Below, piece by piece: positions 26,098 to 34,684 of a stretch of 64,000 nucleotides of DNA. Each line of letters begins with the position of its first letter. Position 1 is the stretch's first letter. The position numbers were made by a program, and so were the translations under genes. Location of the stretch: contig NZ_OY762614.1 of assembly GCF_963666145.1 (NCBI RefSeq), forward strand, positions 6,190,501 through 6,254,500, written 5' to 3'. A model generated the notes under the pieces. It worked only from the letters and a program-made list of their open reading frames with translations. It was not told the DNA's origin and did not search any database. This DNA comes from an uncultured Desulfobacter sp. (GTDB taxonomy: Bacteria > Desulfobacterota > Desulfobacteria > Desulfobacterales > Desulfobacteraceae).

Positions 26098-26802
26098 TTA
26101 TCCTCCCCAATATTCAGGTAAAATTGTGTTCTTCACTCTGTTTCTTGATATATATACAGCCTCGGCAAGATCCCAATCTTCTTGAGTGTCAATATCACAT
26201 GATTCGTCAAGTGATATGGGAAACCGCCCCAATCGCCCGGAAAAGACACTGCACAGACCACTTTGGGCAACACTAAGAAAATGATCCCGACGCCAAGCCG
26301 TTAAAGCCCAAACAATTTTTTCAATGGGTTCTAAATTCTGGCTGTTGATTTTTTCTTCAATGGAAAAATTTACAGGCTTCTCTTTAAAGAAGCATTCGGC
26401 TCGCTCTTCCAATACGGACAAGGCGGTATCAAGCTTTTCTGCCCTAATGAATTCACAAAATCTTTGAATGGTTTCGGGCTTTAAAAGAGGAGAGGTCGGA
26501 TTGACCATCACAACATACTCGCATTTATGGGCACGCAAAAATTCGATTGTAAAATCCTGGTTTGTCGCCGTATCGGATGCCAAGGCAGCCGGTCTTTTAT
26601 GGAAATTGATGCCACAGGCCAAAGCCAGACGCCCGATATGCTCGCTCTCTGAATTGACCCATATTTCATCAAAGCATCCGGATGCCTTCGTCCCGTCAAT
26701 GGCGTATTGAATGAGCGGTTTTCCGCAAAAAAAACGAATATTTTTTTTAGGCACCCGCTTACTTCCCATTCTGGCGGGAATCATGGCAATAAAATCAGTC
26801 AC
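26098..26802 (-). CDS. NeuA-like cytidylyltransferase (acylneuraminate cytidylyltransferase family)
   Basis: This 234-residue enzyme has the CTP-binding motif IPARMGSKRVPKKNI (8-22), an Asp-rich second motif (ALASDTATNQD) and VMVNPTSPLLKP (about 98-109). It ends with a CDIDTQEDW segment of the family. Such enzymes make CMP-activated acids (NeuAc, legionaminate, pseudaminate, Kdo-like) and sometimes other CDP-compounds. No NeuB-type synthase is visible in the window, so the substrate may be something else or be made elsewhere. The start is GTG with an AGGAAAG site. Confidence 0.88.
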   Translation of the reverse strand: MTDFIAMIPARMGSKRVPKKNIRFFCGKPLIQYAIDGTKASGCFDEIWVNSESEHIGRLALACGINFHKRPAALASDTATNQDFTIEFLRAHKCEYVVMVNPTSPLLKPETIQRFCEFIRAEKLDTALSVLEERAECFFKEKPVNFSIEEKINSQNLEPIEKIVWALTAWRRDHFLSVAQSGLCSVFSGRLGRFPISLDESCDIDTQEDWDLAEAVYISRNRVKNTILPEYWGG

Positions 26803-26816
26803 GATTGATTTCTTTC

Positions 26817-27686
26817 CTAAAGATTTAAATCCAAAGGGCGCTCAACGCCCAGGTTATACGCCTTCACATAAGCGTTCAGCGCATCTTTCCATCCCCGCAT
26901 GGCAGGCAGTTTGACCGATGACATAGCTGTTAATAAGGGTTTATGTGCAAGTCCTGGAAAATCTTTATCCTTTGCTCGGTGAATCGTCACATCCGCTCCG
27001 ATCATATCACGCAAGGCAACAATAAATTCATAATAGCTCGCATGCCCTTGGTTGGCCGCATGATATAAACCATGCGGCATACGATCCATTATCAGGCTGA
27101 AAATGCACTCAGCTGCGTCCAGCGAAAACGTCAGGGAATCAATTTTATCATCTGCCACGCGAAGCTCTTGGCCCTTAACCATGAACTCGAGCATCTTATC
27201 CACGAAGCCCAAAGCCGTATTGCGACGTGGACCAAACATGGTCGGAACCCGGACCACATAATGCCTGGGGCACATGGCGGCGTATACTTCTGAATCGTAT
27301 TTTGTTGCCGCGTAGACGCCCGTTGGGCAGACCGGATCATTCTCAGTGTAATATCCTTGTTTAAAACCGTCGAAGACAGCATGGGTGGAAATCTGACACA
27401 GGGTCATATCGCGCCTGGCCGCTTCTCTGGAAACATAAAGCGCACCAAGGGCATTAATGTGCGTACATCTGACAGGATCCTGCTCACAAGGATTGATACC
27501 GACAACTGCCACACAGTTAATCACCGCATCTGCCGAATGATTTTCGAATACACGAATAACGGATTCATGAGATTCGATATCAAGCGTATCATGCCCGATC
27601 TCTATAACCTCTACATGTTTTTTTTTCAGTATATGGACAAGGGATGTGCCAAGCATTCCGGTGGCACCCAATAGAAGAATACGCAT
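26817..27686 (-). CDS. RmlD-like NAD(P)-dependent sugar reductase (SDR)
   Basis: This 289-residue extended short-chain dehydrogenase has the nucleotide-binding motif GATGMLG (7-13), a THAVFDG segment with the catalytic Thr, and Tyr125-x3-Lys129 (YAATK). The overall pattern is closest to the dTDP-4-dehydrorhamnose reductase (RmlD) family. No RmlA, RmlB or RmlC is in the window, so it more likely reduces another 4-keto-sugar, plausibly the product of the neighbouring C-methyltransferase or transketolase. It follows a radical SAM gene by 9 bp. Confidence 0.85.
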   Translation of the reverse strand: MRILLLGATGMLGTSLVHILKKKHVEVIEIGHDTLDIESHESVIRVFENHSADAVINCVAVVGINPCEQDPVRCTHINALGALYVSREAARRDMTLCQISTHAVFDGFKQGYYTENDPVCPTGVYAATKYDSEVYAAMCPRHYVVRVPTMFGPRRNTALGFVDKMLEFMVKGQELRVADDKIDSLTFSLDAAECIFSLIMDRMPHGLYHAANQGHASYYEFIVALRDMIGADVTIHRAKDKDFPGLAHKPLLTAMSSVKLPAMRGWKDALNAYVKAYNLGVERPLDLNL

Positions 27687-27695
27687 CGCCGTTTC

Positions 27696-28790
27696 CTAAA
27701 TAAAATTGATATGCTCTGGTTTCCGGGAAAGCTGCCACAAAAACCGGTTGATATAATGCTGACGACAGTTTGATTCACACTCTTGGTTTACGTCCACCGT
27801 TTTGATTCGTTCCTGAACGCTCTGGTAACGACTGCCGTTTACCATGTCACGAAATCGCTCATGCAGAATATTTCCCATAAGAAATTCGTCCGTGCGAATA
27901 TTGAACCAGTGACCACAGGGGAGTACATTACCGTTGCCGCTGACCGCGATAATAAAACGTGTGCCGTAGCAGACAGGGTACTCCTTGACACCTCTGTTCT
28001 CCATTTTCAACCGCTTGATGATCACGTTATAATTACCTTTGGACAGCGATTCCGCTTCTAAAAAAACGGACTCCATTTTTTGATATTCGTCCAGCGGTGC
28101 ATCCAGGCGACCGTCATAGGTATCCGAACAGGGCTTAATTACCAGATAATCAACCCCCAACTGCTCTCCCAATCGGGCCAGGGGCAAAACCTCATCCACC
28201 CCTTGTCTCAATAGTACCATCTGCATACCTATGGCTGTGTCAAGTCCCAGTTTTTGTTTGATCTTTACACATGCTTCAATATTTTCACGAACCTGCCTGA
28301 AACCCTGTGGTCCTATGCCGTGTACCCACCGATAACCATTTTCAGTGGCCGCACTGATGTTGAAGCGAATCCAGGTCAAAGCAGAAAGAGCCTTTTCAAG
28401 TCCGCTGGATTTGAGCAGCAGCCCGTTGGTCGCCAGACTGACGTCCAGATCTATGTTTTTTGCAAAATTCAACACATCGTACAATGCAGGATTCAGGGTA
28501 TTTTCCCCTTCACCAATCAGTGCAATGGAGCGTACCCCCATCTGCTTTGCATCGGCAAAAAAATGTTCAATGGTCTGTTGGGGCATATCAAATCGTTTTC
28601 CTGTTCCGGTTCTGCCCTGGAGTGTGCCATAGCAATAGCGACAAGAAAAATTACATCCGGTTGAAATTCCCATATCCACATGCAAAGGCACAATGGGTTT
28701 ACCCTCTTGCCATGCCTGTACACGATCCAGATGCCAGAACAATTTATGGCCGTCCATGCGATACGTATCTTTTGCTCTTTTGCTATCCAT
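27696..28790 (-). CDS. Radical SAM/SPASM-like enzyme (paralogue A)
   Basis: This 364-residue protein has the 4Fe-4S cysteines Cys46, Cys50 and Cys53 in CNFSCRYC, the GEGENTLNP strand-2 SAM motif, and a C-terminal cysteine set (YPVCYG, NVLPCGHWF, CESNC) that fits an auxiliary-cluster SPASM-like domain. Its N-terminus (DGHKLFWHLDRV) and last residues (PEHINFI) are almost the same as those of the radical SAM gene at 31695-32777, so the two form one subfamily. The ATG at 28790 overlaps the methyltransferase stop by 8 bp. Radical SAM enzymes use a 5'-deoxyadenosyl radical; the substrate, probably a sugar nucleotide or precursor, is unknown. Confidence 0.85.
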   Translation of the reverse strand: MDSKRAKDTYRMDGHKLFWHLDRVQAWQEGKPIVPLHVDMGISTGCNFSCRYCYGTLQGRTGTGKRFDMPQQTIEHFFADAKQMGVRSIALIGEGENTLNPALYDVLNFAKNIDLDVSLATNGLLLKSSGLEKALSALTWIRFNISAATENGYRWVHGIGPQGFRQVRENIEACVKIKQKLGLDTAIGMQMVLLRQGVDEVLPLARLGEQLGVDYLVIKPCSDTYDGRLDAPLDEYQKMESVFLEAESLSKGNYNVIIKRLKMENRGVKEYPVCYGTRFIIAVSGNGNVLPCGHWFNIRTDEFLMGNILHERFRDMVNGSRYQSVQERIKTVDVNQECESNCRQHYINRFLWQLSRKPEHINFI

Positions 28791-29964
28791 TATTTTTTTC
28801 CCAGGGAAATAAAACCGCAGCACGATTTTCAGATAGTTCCAGTATTTTCTTCTTCATTTTATCTCTATGTGTTGGATTCATCGTACAGACGATGACCGCA
28901 AATGGTTCCTTTAAAAGATCAGAATCGGGCTGGATGATATCCATTTTTTGAAAAGACAGACCGATCTTGGAAGGTGTATCGTCTAAAATTACGGCGCCAA
29001 GGTCCAGCAAGGTCTTCATGGGAATCGTTTTTTTCAGTTCCGATAAGGTGCACAGAAAAATATTTCCAAATCCATAGAATGCAGGCCGCACCCCCTTTTC
29101 TAACAGGGCTTCAAAACGCTGGACCCAGGCCGCCATTATTGACGTGTACATCTCAAGTGTCGCGCTATCTATCTTTTCATAATTCTCAAGAGAAGTATTA
29201 GGGCGACTTTTATGCGCCAAAAGTCTCAGGCCTTCGGGACAGGACCTGTCAACCACAGAAACGGAAAGACCGGCACGCTTTAAAAGAGTTGCCAGGGAAT
29301 ATTCACAGAAGTGATGAATATGCTCAGGAATAAAACACTCTATGGTGTTGGCCATGTCAAAATGCATGTTGGGCACTTCTATGAATATCTGACCCTGATC
29401 GTTTAAAAGACTTACCCCCCGGCATAATATCTCCAATGGATCACGGATATGTTCCAGGACATGCCGCATGACCAACAGATCAAATTTACCGCCAATCGTT
29501 GTCTCATCAAAGAATCCACGGATGGTAGGCACGCCTTGAAAAGTCAATTGAGCCGGTTCCACACCCGTTACGTTGAACCCGGGAGCAGCCTCTTTGAGCA
29601 GATATAAAAAATCGCCTCGATTGGATCCGATCTCCAATACAAAATCCCTGCCCCTAAAGTCTAACAGGCCGGATAGAAATTCCACAGCGCCCAGATAGTG
29701 GGCATCGCGCTGGGGAAAGGGGCGCGTTTTTATGTCCAACAGCTCATACCCGGCATACATCCGGGCCGCGACATCACTGTACAAGGGGTCGTCATAGGCG
29801 CAAGTAAGAAACACATGGCCACATTGACGGCAAAGATCAAAACGGCCTCTAATCTCAGGAATCGTTTCGTAATCTTTCCAGAAAACGCTGATGGGGTGAT
29901 CCGGTCTGTCAAGAAAGCGAACCATATCGTTTGCACCACAGGCCGGACATGAGGTATGTATCAT
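28783..29964 (-). CDS. Sugar C-methyltransferase-type SAM-dependent methyltransferase
   Basis: This 393-residue protein has an N-terminal zinc-finger region (CPACG near 7-11 and CRQCGHVF near 45-52), a Rossmann methyltransferase core with LEIGSNRGDFL (about 110-120) and PNMHFD. The C-terminal domain (about 280-390) is of the kind found in sugar C-3 methyltransferases (TylC3/NovU-like). These enzymes methylate 4-keto-6-deoxy-sugar nucleotides to give branched sugars. It sits between the split transketolase and radical SAM gene A, overlapping both (4 and 8 bp), so it belongs to the same synthesis step group. Confidence 0.82.
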   Translation of the reverse strand: MIHTSCPACGANDMVRFLDRPDHPISVFWKDYETIPEIRGRFDLCRQCGHVFLTCAYDDPLYSDVAARMYAGYELLDIKTRPFPQRDAHYLGAVEFLSGLLDFRGRDFVLEIGSNRGDFLYLLKEAAPGFNVTGVEPAQLTFQGVPTIRGFFDETTIGGKFDLLVMRHVLEHIRDPLEILCRGVSLLNDQGQIFIEVPNMHFDMANTIECFIPEHIHHFCEYSLATLLKRAGLSVSVVDRSCPEGLRLLAHKSRPNTSLENYEKIDSATLEMYTSIMAAWVQRFEALLEKGVRPAFYGFGNIFLCTLSELKKTIPMKTLLDLGAVILDDTPSKIGLSFQKMDIIQPDSDLLKEPFAVIVCTMNPTHRDKMKKKILELSENRAAVLFPWEKNNG

Positions 29965-30893
29965 AGCATTGGTCTCCGTCCAAACATGTCCAAAACGGTT
30001 TTCACAACAGCTGCTGCATCCATTTTAAAATGACGCCTAAGGGTTGAAGCATTACAGATATCGTGAATGTACCCATCGTCGGGGATACCCAATACCCGAA
30101 TGGTGTAAGGCAACATTCCCTGGCCGGCCATCATCAACATACGGGCACCAAGGCCGCACCCGATAAACTGCTCTTCAACAACGACCACAGCTTCGACTCC
30201 TCTTAGAACGCTTGCCAGCAATTCGTTGTTTAAGGGATGAACCTGTGGGACGGATATCACCCTTGTTCTAATGCCTTCATCGGTCAAAATTTCCCGGGCA
30301 TGCAAAGCTTCTTCAACTACGGGGCCATGAACGACAATGGCGGCATCGTTGCCAGGTTTCAGGACCATCGGCTTTGTGATGTCCATGGGAATTGATTCGT
30401 GATATTCAGGCTCTCCTGATTTTGCAATACGCACGTACACCGGATGATCGGCGGCAAGGGCATATTGGGCCGCAGCGGCGGCCTCCATGGGATCACAGGG
30501 AGACAGTACAGTCAATCCGGGAATGGTCCGGGCAACGCCAATGTCTTCCACCGAATAATGGGTCATCCCGGATGGTGCATAGGTAAGGCCACACCCGGTA
30601 CCCACCAGGATTATCGGCAACTCCATATAGCATATGGAGTTGCGCACCTGCTCATAACACCGGTAAAGCACAAAGGGTGCAATATTGTACAGCACCACCT
30701 TGAATCCCGTAAGGGCCATACCGGCGCCAAAGGAGGCCATATTTTGTTCGGCAACCCCCATATTCAAAAACGCGTCCGGGCGTTCCTTCTGAACGCCGTC
30801 AAAAACGCCTAGCCCGGCATCACCGCTTAGAATCATGATATCATCGCGATGGTCCATGGCCCGAAGAAGTGTGTGCACAAATCTTTGCCTCAT
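29961..30893 (-). CDS. Transketolase, C-terminal subunit
   Basis: This 310-residue protein is the pyrimidine-binding plus C-terminal half of a transketolase. It has MGVAEQNMASFGAGMALTGFKVVLYNIAPF (about 41-70), the ThDP-activating Glu in VAEQ, TVLSPCDPMEA and the C-terminal Rossmann-like domain with VISVPQVHPLN. Two-gene transketolases are common in bacteria. It starts four bases inside the stop of the N-terminal subunit and has a strong GGAGG site. In this glycan context it may move two-carbon units onto or between sugars; a supply role for sedoheptulose phosphate is another option. Confidence 0.9.
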   Translation of the reverse strand: MRQRFVHTLLRAMDHRDDIMILSGDAGLGVFDGVQKERPDAFLNMGVAEQNMASFGAGMALTGFKVVLYNIAPFVLYRCYEQVRNSICYMELPIILVGTGCGLTYAPSGMTHYSVEDIGVARTIPGLTVLSPCDPMEAAAAAQYALAADHPVYVRIAKSGEPEYHESIPMDITKPMVLKPGNDAAIVVHGPVVEEALHAREILTDEGIRTRVISVPQVHPLNNELLASVLRGVEAVVVVEEQFIGCGLGARMLMMAGQGMLPYTIRVLGIPDDGYIHDICNASTLRRHFKMDAAAVVKTVLDMFGRRPML

Positions 30894-31687
30894 GTTAACT
30901 CCTCCAAGGCCCTGGCCTCGTGCTCAGGTGTGACGATATAATAATGCCAGATCAGCTGGTCCTCCATGAAGGAGACCCCTTTCCCCTTGATGGTGCGTGC
31001 GATAACCATTTTGGGCCGGCCCCCGGAATCCCGGTTCAGGGCCTGGTGCAGCGCCAATGTATCGTGCCCGTCAACCACCAGAACAAACCACCCAAAGGCT
31101 TGGAACTTTTCAGCAATCGGTTCAAAATGGCAAAGTTCACAGGGCCGGCCGTAACCCTGCAGGTTGTTAAAATCCATAACAGCAGTAAAATTATCAAGTG
31201 CCAGGCGCGGGGCGAACAAAGCACCTTCCCAGATACTTCCCTCCTGGGACTCACCGTCTCCGATAAGCGTTACCACCCGCCGCTGTTCACCCTGCTTTTT
31301 AAAACCATGGGCCATTCCAAGCCCGATATTGAATCCATGCCCTAGCGATCCTGTGGAAACTTCGATCCCTTTTGCGATGCTTCGGTCCAGATGGGCAGGC
31401 AACGTGCCGCCGTCAAGGAAATAGCCTTCCAGCATGGCCGGTTCCAGAATTTTTTTATAGGCAAGGGCAGCATACAAAGCCATGGCCGCGTGCCCCTTGC
31501 TCAAAATCATGATATCGCGGCTTTCCCATGGGGAAAGACAAAGCCACTTTTCATAAAGCACCGCCAGCACATCGGCGCAGGATAAGCATGATCCCACATG
31601 CGGGCTCCGGGAACGGGCTGCCATGCGTATGATGGTTCTTCTAATTTCAAGGGCGGCATTACGACAGGAATCACTTTCTGTTCTCAT
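30890..31687 (-). CDS. Transketolase, N-terminal (thiamine diphosphate) subunit
   Basis: This 265-residue protein carries the ThDP pyrophosphate/metal motif GDGESQEGSIWEGA...NNLQGYG (about 143-180) and the HVGSCLS and SKGHAAMALYA segments of transketolase. It needs the following gene for a complete active site. The pair is flanked on both sides by members of one radical SAM subfamily, an arrangement that points to a shared pathway rather than central metabolism. The ATG has an AGGAG site 5 bp upstream. Confidence 0.9.
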   Translation of the reverse strand: MRTESDSCRNAALEIRRTIIRMAARSRSPHVGSCLSCADVLAVLYEKWLCLSPWESRDIMILSKGHAAMALYAALAYKKILEPAMLEGYFLDGGTLPAHLDRSIAKGIEVSTGSLGHGFNIGLGMAHGFKKQGEQRRVVTLIGDGESQEGSIWEGALFAPRLALDNFTAVMDFNNLQGYGRPCELCHFEPIAEKFQAFGWFVLVVDGHDTLALHQALNRDSGGRPKMVIARTIKGKGVSFMEDQLIWHYYIVTPEHEARALEELT

Positions 31688-31694
31688 GACTCTC

Positions 31695-32777
31695 CTAAAT
31701 AAAGTTCACATGTTCCGGCAGATTGTCCAGCATTTCTAGAAACTCGTTGATACGGGCCATACGACAGTTCAGGCGGCACTCATGACCAATATTCAGTGTT
31801 TCCCGGCCCACACGAATGGATTCTCTGCGGCGCGCACCAAACACAATATGTTTCATATCCTGAGTGCCGATATTTCCGATGATAAACCGCTCATCACCCA
31901 GAAATGTAAAACAGGTGTATACGTCTGCGTTTGATGAAATATACATCCAGTACGGCAGTGCACGGCAGGCAGAAAAAGAGATATCCGAACGGGTCGCCGC
32001 GGAAAACGCTGTTTGTCGATAAAACAACCGCATATCTGAACGCTGGCGCAGCCGTTCTATAAGCGCCACCGCGTCTTTTGTTTCCTGCTCGGTGATCGGA
32101 TCGCCGACCCCTCGCTCCATCTGGGGATGCGCAGAAAACGGCTTGATACTCAAATAGTCCACCCCAATATCCTGAAAAAGTTCGATAGCGGTTTCCAAAT
32201 CTTCAAAATTCTGCCGGAGCAAAATAAATTGCACACCGATGGTTGTATTTGAATTGATGACGTTTCGAATGGAAACCGCCTGCCGAATCGTGGAAATCGT
32301 CTGCCCAAATCCCTTTTGTCCTCCCCGGTGGATTTTTAAATGTACTTCATCCGTCCCTGCATCCACACTGAAACGAACCCAGGATAAGTGCCCGAGTATA
32401 CTATTCCATGTTTCCGGATTATTCACAGAACCATTGGTTGACAAAGAGGTATCAATACCGGCTTCAGCGCAAGCCTCAATGAACCTTGGCGTTTGGGGGT
32501 GAAGCAAAGGCTCACCTTCTCCTGAAAAACAAATACTGCGTACCCCGAGTTCTCCCATCTCACCAATGGACATGACAAGCCGGTCACCATCCAGGGAATG
32601 CCCCCCGTTCCGTTTGAAATCAAGCCCGCAAAAGATGCAGTCATGGGAACACCGGTCTGTGGGACTGATTTCCACATATATGGGCGCAATCATCTCCCCG
32701 CGTTTGTCCGCATTCACTCTGTCCAGGTGCCAGTAAAGCTTGTGACCGTCAATCAAATAACTGTCTTGATCTTTCAT
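31695..32777 (-). CDS. Radical SAM/SPASM-like enzyme (paralogue B)
   Basis: This 360-residue protein has cluster cysteines Cys43, Cys47 and Cys50 (CSHDCIFC), GEGEPLLHP, and later cysteines (FSACRA, VYTCFTF, HECRLNC) of a SPASM-like auxiliary-cluster region. The N-terminal DGHKLYWHLDRV and C-terminal PEHVNFI match the paralogue at 27696-28790. It is directly upstream (7 bp) of the transketolase pair. The AGGAA ribosome site supports the ATG. The reaction is unknown; carbon-skeleton or epimerisation chemistry on a sugar is a reasonable guess. Confidence 0.85.
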   Translation of the reverse strand: MKDQDSYLIDGHKLYWHLDRVNADKRGEMIAPIYVEISPTDRCSHDCIFCGLDFKRNGGHSLDGDRLVMSIGEMGELGVRSICFSGEGEPLLHPQTPRFIEACAEAGIDTSLSTNGSVNNPETWNSILGHLSWVRFSVDAGTDEVHLKIHRGGQKGFGQTISTIRQAVSIRNVINSNTTIGVQFILLRQNFEDLETAIELFQDIGVDYLSIKPFSAHPQMERGVGDPITEQETKDAVALIERLRQRSDMRLFYRQTAFSAATRSDISFSACRALPYWMYISSNADVYTCFTFLGDERFIIGNIGTQDMKHIVFGARRRESIRVGRETLNIGHECRLNCRMARINEFLEMLDNLPEHVNFI

Positions 32778-32826
32778 TGATCTTCCTAAATTTAGCTGTC
32801 ATCATTGCAGACTCTTTTTTTTAGAA

Positions 32827-33723
32827 TTATTGAATTTGGAGCTCATTCAATACGTTGAGGCAAGCGGCAGCCACCACCTGCGGCTGCAATTCCTTGAGGC
32901 ATTTTTCTTTTTGATCGCAGACCGGTTGCCTGCATGGCATACACGCCCGGGGAGTTGGTTTCAGAAACAAGACTCTTCCATATGAATATTCATTGGACTG
33001 TGTGGGGCCGGCCAGACACACTACTTTCCGACCATAAGCCGATGCCAAATGAAGTCCCAAAGAATCACAGGTGACAACCACCCGGCAGGCCCGGATCCAA
33101 TTTTTATATTCAAACAGGTTATCTTTTCCCTGCTGCCAGGAGACTGAACAAGAGCCCTGGAGAAGATTTGCCAATTGGATCCAGTGTTCACGGGGCCAGG
33201 ATTTTGAAGGCCAATCCTGGTGGACCAAATGATTCAGCCCAACATCATATCGCAGCCTACCGGCATCAATGTCCGGGTAATCCTGTTCCATCCAGGAAAA
33301 GCCAAGACCACGGACAAGTGCTTCCTGCCAACTACAGGCAAGACGACTTTTTGAGTAGGGTAAAAGCAAATCCATAAATTGATTGGCACCCCGGACGGTC
33401 CCGCCCTCACAAACAAACCCCATGACATGGGTATTTTGAAATACAGATACCGGATTGGCGTGCAGATGATTGTCTAAATTAATGATCCGTTGAATTCCAT
33501 GGGGTATTTGTTCTTCATCAATCTCGTTTATCAGGAATATCTTGTCTTTTTCAATAAACCCGTCCAAAAGTTGGTAACCGTTTTGATCCGTAGCAAACTG
33601 CCAGTCGTCAAACAACCGGGTAACCAGTGTGCTGCGCAGCAAATCCCCTAAATTGGATTTGAATGAGCCATCCTGGAGACGAGATACAGAGGTACGGATG
33701 ATGAGTGTATCAGGCATAACCAT
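32827..33723 (-). CDS. Family 9 (heptosyltransferase-like) glycosyltransferase
   Basis: This 298-residue protein has the C-terminal nucleotide-sugar-binding half of ADP-heptose transferases: a PSKSWPREHWIQLANLL segment (about 173-189) and CDSLGLHLASAYGRKVVCLAGPT (about 219-241). The N-terminal half is divergent. A cysteine-rich tail (CMPCRQPVCDQKEKC) is typical for some members. It fits the heptose-type activation genes in the locus. The start overlaps the upstream epimerase gene by 14 bp; ATG 33723 or ATG 33717 are equally possible. Confidence 0.78.
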   Translation of the reverse strand: MVMPDTLIIRTSVSRLQDGSFKSNLGDLLRSTLVTRLFDDWQFATDQNGYQLLDGFIEKDKIFLINEIDEEQIPHGIQRIINLDNHLHANPVSVFQNTHVMGFVCEGGTVRGANQFMDLLLPYSKSRLACSWQEALVRGLGFSWMEQDYPDIDAGRLRYDVGLNHLVHQDWPSKSWPREHWIQLANLLQGSCSVSWQQGKDNLFEYKNWIRACRVVVTCDSLGLHLASAYGRKVVCLAGPTQSNEYSYGRVLFLKPTPRACMPCRQPVCDQKEKCLKELQPQVVAAACLNVLNELQIQ

Positions 33724-34684
33724 GCCGTTTCATAAAATCGGCTTCCAGCTGAAGGGCGCTTTGAAACGCATCGCTCTGGTTGCGTTGTGCAAAGTGGCGA
33801 TGCTCCCAGGCCAGGCTTTCAGATACCCAATTCTGCATGGGTGTGAAATCCATTTTTTTTGTCATTGAAATCATCGCCGACACATCAAGCAGCGGTCCCC
33901 AGGCCACCGGGCACATGATGCCGTATCTACGAATCTGAAAAGCAGGTGCTGTGACCATACGATCTTTGGACCAGGCGGCACCAAAAATGTTTTTAAAAAA
34001 AGTGTGAATATTCATAGGAGTCGAATCAGCGATATTCAACACTTTTGCTGCTGCACCAGGATGCTCTGCCATTGTGCATAAAATACGAACCGCGTCTCCG
34101 ACATAAAGAAGGCTGATATCATTGATGGGTGATTCCAGCAGCACTCTTTTGTTTATCTCCAACCGCTTTTCAAAATAAGTCAGCTTGCCGGCAAAGTCCG
34201 GACCGCCAAACACGTTGGCCAGGCGTAAAATGGTATGATTTTCAGGATATAGTTGCATTACCGAATGCTCTGCCGTAAGCTTTCCTTCTGCATAGGGCCT
34301 CACATGGGGAGGGTAGTCGGGATCAGGCACACCTGTCACTTGGTCTTCACCCAAAGCAGTTAAAGATGTCTGTCTGAGATATACGGCAAGGGTACTGGTA
34401 AACACATATCGGCCACACCCATTTGACAATGCGTTGAAAAGGATCTCTACCTGCCTGAAATTATAGGCATTGTTGTCAAAAACAACGTCGAACACACTTT
34501 TATTTAAAAGGCGGGACATCAGGGCTTCATCATTCCGGTCGGCTTGAATATGCCGATAACCTTGGATTCCCTTTGTTGCTCGATTGCCCCGGTTTAGGAC
34601 GGTAACCTGATATCCTTTATCCACAAGCATTTCAACCAGGAGACGACCATGATAACGATTTCCTCCAAGCACTAGGATATTCAC
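33710..34684 (-). CDS. NAD-dependent epimerase/dehydratase family protein
   Basis: This 324-residue extended SDR starts with ILVLGGNRYHGRLLVEML, a variant GGxxxxG nucleotide motif, and later has FTSTLAVY and the catalytic YAEGK pair. It looks closest to atypical SDRs that act on UDP-sugars. It starts with GTG, overlapping the flavin reductase stop (GTGA) and preceded by GGAGGA. Epimerase, reductase and dehydratase activities cannot be told apart. Confidence 0.8.
   Translation of the reverse strand: MNILVLGGNRYHGRLLVEMLVDKGYQVTVLNRGNRATKGIQGYRHIQADRNDEALMSRLLNKSVFDVVFDNNAYNFRQVEILFNALSNGCGRYVFTSTLAVYLRQTSLTALGEDQVTGVPDPDYPPHVRPYAEGKLTAEHSVMQLYPENHTILRLANVFGGPDFAGKLTYFEKRLEINKRVLLESPINDISLLYVGDAVRILCTMAEHPGAAAKVLNIADSTPMNIHTFFKNIFGAAWSKDRMVTAPAFQIRRYGIMCPVAWGPLLDVSAMISMTKKMDFTPMQNWVSESLAWEHRHFAQRNQSDAFQSALQLEADFMKRHGYA

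Noticed and set aside
26817..27686. A dTDP-rhamnose pathway
   Set aside because: An RmlD-like reductase is present, but no RmlA, RmlB or RmlC is found here.
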